Below, one piece after another: positions 1-6,491 of a stretch of 64,000 bases of DNA (positions within the stretch are counted from its first letter, which is position 1; the number at the start of each line of letters is the position of its first letter). Position numbers and translations under genes: made by a program. This DNA comes from Edwardsiella tarda ATCC 15947 = NBRC 105688 (GTDB lineage: Bacteria; Pseudomonadota; Gammaproteobacteria; Enterobacterales; Enterobacteriaceae), in the NCBI RefSeq assembly GCF_003113495.2, contig NZ_CP084506.1:2666001-2730000 (forward strand), in the 5' to 3' direction. The notes beneath the pieces were generated by a model. The model ran no database searches, was not told the DNA's origin, and saw nothing but the letters and a program-made list of their open reading frames with translations.

Positions 1-1404
1 CTTCAGCCCGTCGGCACCAACCTTGAAAGACACCGTCTGCACTTCAAGTTTTTCTGTTGTCAGAATCCACAAACCATGTCGATATGCCTGGCCCCTGCTT
101 GTGCAGCAAAACGCATCGATCTCTAGCTGATTTAATCCATTGGCCGCGATCGACAAATCATCTGATACATACTCAAAATCCTCTTTCCACCCGTTGTCAG
201 GGTTAACCCAACGGACGAGAACCGCATTATGTCTGGATGATTTAGGGCTAAAGGTGTAGGAGAATTTGCCATCAACCACATTGGCATTGGTATAGGGCCA
301 GACGCAATCGGCGGGGCGATCTTGGATGAAGGTAAGCAGTTGGCCGTTCCAGACGGGCATACAACGCATGATGGAGCAAAAATCACTAATCACCTCGTAG
401 GCAGAGCGGCGCGTTGTGATATAGCCATTACAGCGCATACGCGGCTCTTTACCACCATAGCCATTGGGAACCAATGCATCCGCATACTGCCCTATCGTGT
501 ACAGCGCCCACTTATCAACGATGACCGATCCGATTTTTTTACCCAGGCCATAGCGGGGATGGGTTAGAACATCGTAAAGACACCAGGCAGGGTTATCCGT
601 CCACCCCGGTTTAAATGATCCATCCCATATGCCGCTGTACGTTCTGGCCAACGGATCGTAATTCGATGGAATCTGAACTATACGGCCACGGATGTGGTAA
701 TTTCGGCTTGGGATCTCACTACCGTATTGTTCACTGTCAAATGTCAGCCCAACAACAGCCGTGTTAGGGTACTGCTGCTGTACATCAATGATCTCAGTGT
801 AACTGGCCCACAGCGTTTTGTTTTGAAGCATGTCGCTATTGCTGTTTGGCGTGCTCCTGACCATGCGAATATCAAACGGGCGCGGAGGGAGATTATCGAC
901 GACTAAAGCGTTCAGGTACTGCGTCGTAGTCTTGCCAGAGATCGTTACCCTTCGCTCGGTAACCCATCGGCCACCCCGCATAATCTGGATCTGCAAATCA
1001 ACGGATGTCCCGACACGATCACCATTATCCTGAGCCTGAACCAAGGACTGCACACCAAACGTAAAGCGCAGGCGGTCAATGTTTGTAGAGGTAATGGTAC
1101 GGGTCAGCGGTGCGCCGTTTTTAATTTCGGCGTTTACCGGCACTTCCGTTCCCGACCCCTCAAACCCCTTCAGTGCCGGCTGCTCGTTCTCACCCGCTAC
1201 CCATTGCAGGCTCATGCCATTCACGTTGCTATCGCCATTGCTATCGATAGCAGGCGTCATCTTCAGCAAGACGCTTTGTAGCCCATTTACAGGGCCTTCT
1301 ATTGGGCCTTCCCCAATAGCATCAATGATGGAAACTTTCTGCTTTGATTTCAGGTTGTCGGGTTGCTCATAGGGCGTATGTTGTTCGCCACCACCTTTTC
1401 CCAT
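1..1404 (-). CDS. J: Tail tip/host specificity protein J (5' part only)
   Basis: N-terminal 468 codons of the central tail tip protein, which in lambda forms the tail tip and binds the host receptor through its C-terminus. The start at 1404 gives MGKGGGEQHTPYEQPDNLK, then a stretch containing IDAIGEGPIEGPVNGLQSVL, a close match to the lambda J N-terminus. The frame stays open to base 1, so the receptor-binding C-terminus is outside the window. It is the last tail gene seen and follows K and I in lambda order. A minus-strand hairpin terminator lies between I and J. Confidence 0.93.
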   Translation of the reverse strand, partial: MGKGGGEQHTPYEQPDNLKSKQKVSIIDAIGEGPIEGPVNGLQSVLLKMTPAIDSNGDSNVNGMSLQWVAGENEQPALKGFEGSGTEVPVNAEIKNGAPLTRTITSTNIDRLRFTFGVQSLVQAQDNGDRVGTSVDLQIQIMRGGRWVTERRVTISGKTTTQYLNALVVDNLPPRPFDIRMVRSTPNSNSDMLQNKTLWASYTEIIDVQQQYPNTAVVGLTFDSEQYGSEIPSRNYHIRGRIVQIPSNYDPLARTYSGIWDGSFKPGWTDNPAWCLYDVLTHPRYGLGKKIGSVIVDKWALYTIGQYADALVPNGYGGKEPRMRCNGYITTRRSAYEVISDFCSIMRCMPVWNGQLLTFIQDRPADCVWPYTNANVVDGKFSYTFSPKSSRHNAVLVRWVNPDNGWKEDFEYVSDDLSIAANGLNQLEIDAFCCTSRGQAYRHGLWILTTEKLEVQTVSFKVGADGLK

Positions 1405-1420
1405 GATCTATGCTCCAGAA

Positions 1421-1447
1421 ACAAAAAAGCCACCCGAAGGTGGCTTA
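1421..1447 (-). terminator. Intrinsic terminator between I and J
   Basis: A 7-bp stem (AGCCACC/GGTGGCT) with a CGAA loop is followed on the minus strand by a run of six T. It lies between the end of tail gene I and the start of J, so full J expression should need readthrough by antiterminated polymerase. Confidence 0.7.
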
Positions 1448-1463
1448 TTGAATAGCGCGAAAA

Positions 1464-2111
1464 TTATAACTTCTGACCAACCTTGCCGAGATCAACATCA
1501 GTATCGCCATTGCCATCCCACACACTGACAGACTGCGATATGACCCGAGAACCCGTCAGAATCTCACCGTAGGGGATAGGCATGACATTACCTTGTGATA
1601 CAGCGTTATCCAGGTTAGAGAAGTAGCTGTTTCCCTTGCCGTTATCGGTCTGCGACGACTTTGGTGTCCTGGGCGTTGGCGTCAGCATCTGAGCAACACC
1701 CCCCAGCATCATCCCGATACCGGCAGCAGTAAGAGCAGAGCTAATCCCTGTCCAAGACGTCAATACACCGACAGTAGTCAGTACGGCGCCAGCGATGAAC
1801 TGGAAGATCCCTCCTTTCGCTGCGCCCTCCATACGCGGAACGATATGCACAATCGCCCCGGGGGGCAGTGGCTCATGCAAGCGCTGCATCACTTTATCTG
1901 GTGCCACATCATGACCTGCAATACGTACCTGATACCACCCGTTGCGTAAGTGCTGGCGTAAACCGTTAACCTGCACTAGCAAGGCGTGGATCCCCTCAGC
2001 TGCCGTCATGACCTGTAATGGAATTCTGCGGCCAAATCGTTGTAGATCCCCGTGAAGGAGGAAGGTTGCCATGCCGTGTGTCGCCACAGACTGTGCATGC
2101 GTCGTTGCCAT
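1464..2111 (-). CDS. I: Tail assembly protein I
   Basis: Lambda gpI homologue, 215 residues (lambda gpI is similar in length), needed for tail tip assembly and absent from the finished lambda virion. The N-terminal half has the diagnostic GDLQRFGRRI and WYQVRIAG segments. A Gly/Ala-rich hydrophobic middle (about residues 100-140) and the conserved TDNGKGNSYFSNLDN / YGEILTGSRVISQ C-terminal region follow. The first ATG is kept because the residues before GMATF align with the lambda start; GAGGAG lies about 11 nt upstream. It overlaps the end of K by about 100 nt in another frame, as in lambda. Confidence 0.92.
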   Translation of the reverse strand: MATTHAQSVATHGMATFLLHGDLQRFGRRIPLQVMTAAEGIHALLVQVNGLRQHLRNGWYQVRIAGHDVAPDKVMQRLHEPLPPGAIVHIVPRMEGAAKGGIFQFIAGAVLTTVGVLTSWTGISSALTAAGIGMMLGGVAQMLTPTPRTPKSSQTDNGKGNSYFSNLDNAVSQGNVMPIPYGEILTGSRVISQSVSVWDGNGDTDVDLGKVGQKL

Positions 2112-2743
2112 GATCCGGTTAACTCCTCTCGCTTGCTGAGTTGGTTAGGAAGGTGATGAAGGATAGTCTGCCCACCACAATAAATAGCAGCATGGTTGGC
2201 GACAGAGCAGCCATAACAGAACAGCATAATGTCACCTGGCTGGGGTGTACCTTTGACCTGCCTGAATCCTGTAGCAGCCATATTATCTAAGTAGAGGTTT
2301 TCCCCATGTCGCCACCAGTCATCCTTCCGGCTAAAGTCGGGCATAGCGATCCCAGCCAAGTGATAGGCGTCTTGGAATAAGGTGTAACAGTCCATCACCC
2401 CATGCGTAAACCGCCGCCCTAGCAACGGCGGAACGCAGCGGAATCTCTGGATTGAACCGTCACAGACCAACCACCAAGGCAAAGCACTTTGTACTTGGAG
2501 TAACCGATCTGCAGAGCTTAAATGCGGGGGACCATCCGGGTGGCTATGCACCAGCGCGATAACATCGCCTTTGGTCTGTGCCACCAAGAAATCCTCAGGG
2601 GTCATACGGAAATACTGTGTAGGCTCAATCGAGCTATTCTCAACAGGTAGGAAAATATCACCTCGTTGTGTGCGTACCACATAACCACACGCCTCTGCTG
2701 GCGCGCATCGGCTGGCATACGCGATCATCTCATCAACGATCAT
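2006..2743 (-). CDS. K: Tail tip peptidase K (JAB/MPN plus NlpC/P60)
   Basis: Two-domain tail assembly protein of 245 residues. The N-terminal JAMM domain shows H66-S-H68 followed by S76 and D79, the metal site of MPN+ peptidases. The C-terminal NlpC/P60 domain has catalytic Cys119 in GVMDCYTLF and His184 in VANHAAIYC, a cell-wall peptidase fold. The ATG at 2743 is chosen over one 27 nt upstream because GGAGGAGG stands just before it and the upstream ATG falls in the terminator stem of the preceding gene. The 3' end overlaps I. This gene resumes the tail operon after the regulatory insertion at 2.8-5.0 kb. Confidence 0.92.
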   Translation of the reverse strand: MIVDEMIAYASRCAPAEACGYVVRTQRGDIFLPVENSSIEPTQYFRMTPEDFLVAQTKGDVIALVHSHPDGPPHLSSADRLLQVQSALPWWLVCDGSIQRFRCVPPLLGRRFTHGVMDCYTLFQDAYHLAGIAMPDFSRKDDWWRHGENLYLDNMAATGFRQVKGTPQPGDIMLFCYGCSVANHAAIYCGGQTILHHLPNQLSKREELTGSWQRRMHSLWRHTAWQPSSFTGIYNDLAAEFHYRS

Positions 2744-2754
2744 ACCCTCCTCCA

Positions 2755-2780
2755 ATAAAAAACCCGCCAACGCGGGTTTT
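2755..2780 (-). terminator. Intrinsic terminator after ORF6N antirepressor
   Basis: Stem AACCCGC/GCGGGTT with loop CAAC, A-rich on one side and T-rich on the other, so it could act on either strand. It closes the minus-strand antirepressor operon just before tail gene K. Confidence 0.75.
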
Positions 2781-2811
2781 GATAATCCAGAATGGGCAGC
2801 GATGGATGTTC

Positions 2812-3594
2812 TTAAAACAGGTTTTTTAAATCAACCCCATATACTGCAACCCAAGCTTCTCTAGGCCAAGACTTCACGGTTCCAAAACGCGGATCTTCAA
2901 CCTCTCGTGGCGTTACTCCGTTTTCCCGGCACCACTTCCGAAGTGGTTGCCATTTGAACTTCTGGCCGATCTTTTTCTCAACCGGGATGATGGCGGCATA
3001 TTTTTTACTCTCCCCTATACGCTCTGCCAGCTTGTTCTTAGCCCGTACTGCAGCAGACGCTGTTGTCATTGCCGTAATCTCTCGCTTCTCGGAGATCCAG
3101 CATTTCTCTTTGACAGCTTTATCACGTTGCTGCTCTAACCTACGATTCTCCTTAACCTTATTAAGAAGGTCCTCCAAGGCTTGTTCATAACTCAGAGGGA
3201 GGGCACTCACACCTTTGGGATGGAAATAAGAATCTTCCAGCTTCTCGAAGAACTCCCAGGCTTCATCGGTATCAACGATCTTCGACATCCGTGCAGCCCC
3301 CTTCTCAGTCCAAAGAGTGAGCGATCTGGCACGTTTACCAACAGAGTAACCATCATTTACTCTGTTCTTAAATTCCCTTAGTTCTAAACCAGTTAGAGTG
3401 AAGTAATGGGTGCCATTAATAAATCGAGCTTTATTGTTAGCCAGATTATTACGAATGTTAACTTCATCCGTACCGTACCCCCGAGCCAAAGTCTCTGTGG
3501 TTACCACTCGAACACCGGCCCATTCAATAACCTCTAGCTGAGAGCACTGGACATCGATCTTACTATTTGCTACATTGTCAATAGAAGTTTGCAT
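2812..3594 (-). CDS. ORF6N-domain phage antirepressor
   Basis: 260-residue DNA-binding regulator. Residues about 18-115 fit the ORF6N domain, with the pattern VITTE-like strand, YGTDEVNIRNNLANN and FINGTHYFTLTG, then LTLWTEKGAARMSKIVDTDEAW. Residues about 135-170 are a charged helical segment, and a C-terminal domain (WQPLRKWCRENG onward) may set specificity. Such proteins typically inactivate phage repressors or bind phage operators. It is the last gene of the arc-ant type operon inside the tail region and is followed by a terminator. The exact target is unknown. Confidence 0.75.
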   Translation of the reverse strand: MQTSIDNVANSKIDVQCSQLEVIEWAGVRVVTTETLARGYGTDEVNIRNNLANNKARFINGTHYFTLTGLELREFKNRVNDGYSVGKRARSLTLWTEKGAARMSKIVDTDEAWEFFEKLEDSYFHPKGVSALPLSYEQALEDLLNKVKENRRLEQQRDKAVKEKCWISEKREITAMTTASAAVRAKNKLAERIGESKKYAAIIPVEKKIGQKFKWQPLRKWCRENGVTPREVEDPRFGTVKSWPREAWVAVYGVDLKNLF

Positions 3595-3666
3595 AAAGTT
3601 CTCCGTTATGCGATTACTATGATGGCCGCCAGCTCCACACTGGCGGTTTTTCTTTACCCGAAATAC

Positions 3667-4203
3667 TTAGTTAACCCTCCTTATCCTTTCCATATCCATT
3701 GGAATCCTACTGAATCCTGATGGTTCAAACCCCATGGTTCGACAGATCCCTGTAGCCATCGAGTTCATGTCGTTTCCCTTGCCGAAAAACTCAATCCCAC
3801 CACCAAAAATATTGTCGCGGATCGTAACTGTTACGAGATAACGACTAGGAGGAGAAATCTCTGTTCGCTCTACACCTTCACGATCAAGGATATCCAATAC
3901 CCAGCGACGAAACTTTTTAGCAACATTAGTACGAGCAAACATGGCAATCAGATGAGCGCCGCGCAGGGAGAAAACGCGCACCTTTTTGCGGTAATTCCCT
4001 GAGGTACTCACCTCGAGTACCTGAGTCATTCCGCTGGTAAACTCATCTGCATATTTGTTGTAGATCATCGTGACCGCACGGCTGTTTGAATACTCAAGCG
4101 CTTTTGCCAGATCGGAGGAGGTTAGCCATACACCAGTGATGTTTGATACTGGAACAAGTGCTTTGCCTTGGAAGTTCAGATCTGATCTTGCTACAATATC
4201 CAT
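3667..4203 (-). CDS. Bro-N-type antirepressor (Ant-like)
   Basis: 178-residue protein starting MDIVARSDLNFQGK. The N-terminal Bro-N-like part (VWLTSSDLAKALEYSNSRAV, then VRVFSLRGAHLIAMFARTNVAKKFRRWVLDI) matches phage antirepressors. The C-terminal 60 residues are unassigned. The start at 4203 has AAGGAAA at 7 nt. An in-frame ATG at 4287 would add 28 residues (MKLRNGETPQ...), but this segment encodes a hairpin and is probably a coupled leader. It lies directly downstream of the Arc-like repressor, as ant does in P22 immI. Function is inferred from domain and context. Confidence 0.75.
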   Translation of the reverse strand: MDIVARSDLNFQGKALVPVSNITGVWLTSSDLAKALEYSNSRAVTMIYNKYADEFTSGMTQVLEVSTSGNYRKKVRVFSLRGAHLIAMFARTNVAKKFRRWVLDILDREGVERTEISPPSRYLVTVTIRDNIFGGGIEFFGKGNDMNSMATGICRTMGFEPSGFSRIPMDMERIRRVN

Positions 4204-4234
4204 GTTGGTTTCCTTGCATACGGTTACTGACACA

Positions 4235-4269
4235 GAAACCCCGTTAGTGTTCACGCACTGCGGGGTTTC
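4235..4269 (-). promoter_or_regulatory. Hairpin in ant leader
   Basis: A 9-bp stem GAAACCCCG/CGGGGTTTC is capped by an inner AGTG/CACT stem. It lies between the upstream in-frame ATG (4287) and the Shine-Dalgarno-bearing ATG (4203) of the Ant-like gene, where it could control translation or be the target of an antisense RNA. Confidence 0.55.
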
Positions 4270-4276
4270 GCCGTTT

Positions 4277-4450
4277 CTAAGCTTCATTCACTCGCCTTCC
4301 CTTTACCCGATTCATCCTTTCTGTCAGTAATTTCAATAACTCACCATTAAGAGAGCGTGAGTTTTTTTCCGCTTGCTCCTCATACCACTTCCGCACATCT
4401 CTTGGCATGCGCAATGGATATGGCGTGATCCTTTCAGTCTTTTGATTCAT
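4277..4450 (-). CDS. Arc-like ribbon-helix-helix repressor
   Basis: 57-residue protein, MNQKTERITPYPLRMPRDVR followed by KWYEEQAEKNSRSLNGELL. The short beta strand (PYPLRMP) and two helices with NSRSLNGE fit the Arc/Mnt family; P22 Arc and Mnt have the same RSVNSE/RSMNSE signature. By analogy it represses the divergent promoter region and the downstream antirepressors. Its stop codon overlaps the ATG at 4287 of the ant leader, suggesting translational coupling. It faces the Mnt-like gene on the other strand. Confidence 0.8.
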   Translation of the reverse strand: MNQKTERITPYPLRMPRDVRKWYEEQAEKNSRSLNGELLKLLTERMNRVKGRRVNEA

Positions 4451-4575
4451 TTTGACTCCTTGTTTTAGCTAAACAAAATGATAGAACATCACAATAATGG
4501 ATCTAATGGACTCACTTGTCAATGTGCCAAAGCGTAAATACAATGTCTTTACATGAGTCAAATGGAGTCATTTAA
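4448..4575. promoter_or_regulatory. Divergent arc/mnt control region with GAGTCA sites
   Basis: The 125-bp gap between the divergent Arc-like and Mnt-like genes has four copies of GAGTCA/TGACTC or a one-base variant: 4453-4458 (TGACTC), 4508-4514 (GGACTCA), 4555-4560 and 4565-4570 (both GAGTCA). Short repeated half-sites of this kind are what paired ribbon-helix-helix repressors bind. The promoters themselves are not resolved. Confidence 0.5.
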
Positions 4576-4989
4576 ATGTCACGAATTGCGCCATACCCCT
4601 TACGGATGGCTCCTGATACTAGGGAGTACCTAGAGAAAGAAGCAGAGAAGGCTAAGAGAAGCCTTCAGCAAGAAATTCTTTACAGGATTGATAAGTTTAG
4701 ACAGCTAGAAAAACTTCTGGCCTCCTCTTCTTCTGACGGCGAGGACATGTACATGCAAGTGGCAAACGCTCTACGCATGGAAAGAGTCGCCGAGGAACGA
4801 GGAAAAGAAATTGATGGCTTAAAGGCCAAGCTCGACGACATGATGCGATCAGCAAATTTATCGGAAACAGACCGTTTTATGGCGATCGGAACCAATGCCG
4901 TAATCATGGAAAAAGCGATACAAAAAATAATCAAATCAATTCCAAGACAATACTTAGAAAGTGATTCTGACCCCAAAAAGCCCACGTGA
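4576..4989 (+). CDS. Mnt-like ribbon-helix-helix repressor
   Basis: 137-residue protein. The N-terminus (MSRIAPYPLRMAPDTREYLE, then KEAEKAKRSLQQEI) is an Arc/Mnt-type ribbon-helix-helix domain that resembles the neighbouring Arc-like protein (shared PYPLRM). Residues about 60-100 look coiled-coil forming and may drive oligomerisation, as the C-terminus of Mnt does. It is transcribed away from the Arc-like gene. By analogy with P22 immI it keeps the antirepressor operon silent in the lysogen. The long C-terminal tail (over 70 residues) exceeds Mnt and is unassigned. Confidence 0.75.
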   Translation: MSRIAPYPLRMAPDTREYLEKEAEKAKRSLQQEILYRIDKFRQLEKLLASSSSDGEDMYMQVANALRMERVAEERGKEIDGLKAKLDDMMRSANLSETDRFMAIGTNAVIMEKAIQKIIKSIPRQYLESDSDPKKPT

Positions 4990-4997
4990 GTGGGCTT
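4975..4997 (-). terminator. Intrinsic terminator after gene L
   Basis: Stem AAGCCCAC/GTGGGCTT with loop GTGA, followed on the minus strand by five T. It overlaps the stop of L and the end of the Mnt-like gene, and separates the tail operon from the immunity-like insertion. Confidence 0.7.
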
Positions 4998-5694
4998 ACC
5001 GCGATAGCTTACTGATCGACAGGAATCCACCGAAGCGCCCCATGTTATTGCGCAGCTCACACGATTTACGGCACTTCCCACACTTATCCTTGAGCGGATC
5101 GCTAGTCGGTTTATCAAACTCATCGGCCACGGCCGCCCCTCGGTAACCACACTCATCAGAGCGATATACCCATGAGCAAACGTCCGCTAGCATTGTCCGG
5201 CCAGGGAACTGAGCGCCATCAGTCTCGGTCGGTATAGATAACGTGAACACGGCCCCATCACCGGTTAACTCCGACAGCTGCTGAACCTCGTAGCGAGATA
5301 CAACCTCCTCGGTGGGATCGGCAGTAGGATTCCCCTGCACAAAGTTCTCTGCATCTAAAAAGCAGGAATAGACCTGTCGCCGCACTACCCTGGCGCCAGC
5401 CAGACCATCATAGTCCTCGGCGAGCCCAGTAATTAAGCCAAACAGGTTAGATAGCTTCATCGTTGGGCGGTTACCTGGCCCCTTACCATTGAACTCGAAT
5501 CCATCGCCGCCGGCAGGGTACGGCTCATACTTACGCCCCTGCCAGATAATGGCCTCTCCATGCTCATTGACGCCATCATGAAAAAAGAAGCGCGTGCCGC
5601 CCAACGTGGTGAGATCGATCTCCCACAAATCGAGTTGCGGGTTTTGCGCAGACTCGCCCACCTGAAGCAGCGTACCACGAGGGATATCTTGCAT
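4996..5694 (-). CDS. L: Minor tail protein L (Fe-S tail tip protein)
   Basis: 232-residue homologue of lambda gpL, part of the tail tip complex. Cys173, Cys182, Cys205 and Cys212 match in number and spacing the four cysteines reported to hold the [4Fe-4S] cluster in lambda gpL; an extra Cys208 is also present. The middle region (RPTMKLSNLFGLITGL, VRRQVYSCFLD) is typical of the family. It follows M by 9 nt. The stop falls within a minus-strand terminator, after which a regulatory module separates it from K. Confidence 0.92.
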   Translation of the reverse strand: MQDIPRGTLLQVGESAQNPQLDLWEIDLTTLGGTRFFFHDGVNEHGEAIIWQGRKYEPYPAGGDGFEFNGKGPGNRPTMKLSNLFGLITGLAEDYDGLAGARVVRRQVYSCFLDAENFVQGNPTADPTEEVVSRYEVQQLSELTGDGAVFTLSIPTETDGAQFPGRTMLADVCSWVYRSDECGYRGAAVADEFDKPTSDPLKDKCGKCRKSCELRNNMGRFGGFLSISKLSR

Positions 5695-5703
5695 ATGGAC
5701 TCC

Positions 5704-6039
5704 TTACGCCATCACCTGATCGAACTTGCAGGACACATCAACATAGTTGTTGTAAACCTGCTCGGACCATTCACGACAGACCACGCGGATCGGGACGTGC
5801 CGCTGTGGCGAACGCCACAAGAACGCCTTTACCGCGCCTTGACGCCGGAAGAACGCTTCGATTTCCCGAAACTCATCATGGCTAACGCGGAATACCGGAG
5901 AATAGCTCTCCAGGATATGGTTAATGCCAGATGGACGCCGTTGCTCGTAGCCATCGCCAAACTTAACCGTCGTAACGCTGGGTTTAATGGAAACGCCCAT
6001 AGCTGGGCGTGGAGACCAGTGGAAAGTATCCATATTCAT
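5704..6039 (-). CDS. M: Minor tail protein M
   Basis: 111-residue lambda gpM homologue of the tail tip. The family pattern is visible in TFHWSPRPAMGVSIKPSVTT, KFGDGYEQRRPSGIN and the closing VYNNYVDVSCKFDQ. It lies between the moron after H and gene L, so the H-M-L order of lambda is kept with one insertion. An earlier in-frame ATG 6 nt upstream of MDTF is the listed start; either may be used. Confidence 0.9.
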   Translation of the reverse strand: MNMDTFHWSPRPAMGVSIKPSVTTVKFGDGYEQRRPSGINHILESYSPVFRVSHDEFREIEAFFRRQGAVKAFLWRSPQRHVPIRVVCREWSEQVYNNYVDVSCKFDQVMA

Positions 6040-6050
6040 TTATCTCAATA

Positions 6051-6078
6051 GAAAAAACCCGCCGAGCGGCGGGTCAGT
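6051..6078 (-). terminator. Intrinsic terminator after exported-protein gene
   Basis: Stem ACCCGCC/GGCGGGT, loop GAGC, with six T after it on the minus strand and a T tract on the plus side too. It ends the extra gene between H and M. Confidence 0.75.
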
Positions 6079-6084
6079 TTTTAA

Positions 6085-6438
6085 CTATGGCTTAACTCTA
6101 TATCCATCATCAGTGCAAATAGGGTATGAGATAGGATCGTCAGATAATCCGCCTTGCGCCCATACTATCTTCCCTAAATTATCCTTCCTTACATCCATGA
6201 TGATTACTTGATTGCCAACATACCCACCATATGAATTTTTTGAATTAACCCAGGCACAATATGTCTCACCACCCTTATAATCCTGCCAAGTATATTTGGC
6301 GCTGTAAGGATCTTTCAGTCTAGAATTAACAACATCCATAATGACTTGTTTTTCTGATTGTGCTAATTCCCTTGCCATGACCGATGTCGAAGCTAGCGCC
6401 GACACACTACACAGGGCTAACAATATTAATTTTCTCAT
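6085..6438 (-). CDS. Small exported protein of unknown function (late-region moron)
   Basis: 117 residues starting MRKLILLALCSVSALASTSV with an apparent signal peptide cut near VMA-RE. The mature part has LKDPYSAKYTW and AWVNSKNSYGGYVG, a pattern seen in small secreted or lipoprotein-like bacterial proteins. I chose 6438 because AGGAGA stands just upstream; a longer reading frame from 6477 would bury the signal peptide. It sits between tape measure and M, has its own terminator, and is not part of the lambda tail set. Superinfection exclusion or lysogenic conversion is possible but unproven. Confidence 0.7.
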   Translation of the reverse strand: MRKLILLALCSVSALASTSVMARELAQSEKQVIMDVVNSRLKDPYSAKYTWQDYKGGETYCAWVNSKNSYGGYVGNQVIIMDVRKDNLGKIVWAQGGLSDDPISYPICTDDGYRVKP

Positions 6439-6491
6439 AACGTCTCCTATCTGTGTTGTGGCCGAATACTGGCACAATCCAGGCGAAAACG

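Noticed and set aside
2744..2770. Upstream ATG of tail gene K
   Set aside because: It lies in a terminator stem, while the ATG at 2743 has a strong Shine-Dalgarno sequence.
5560..6051. 163-codon plus-strand frame across tail genes L and M
   Set aside because: It is antisense to two lambda-type tail genes with clear homology.
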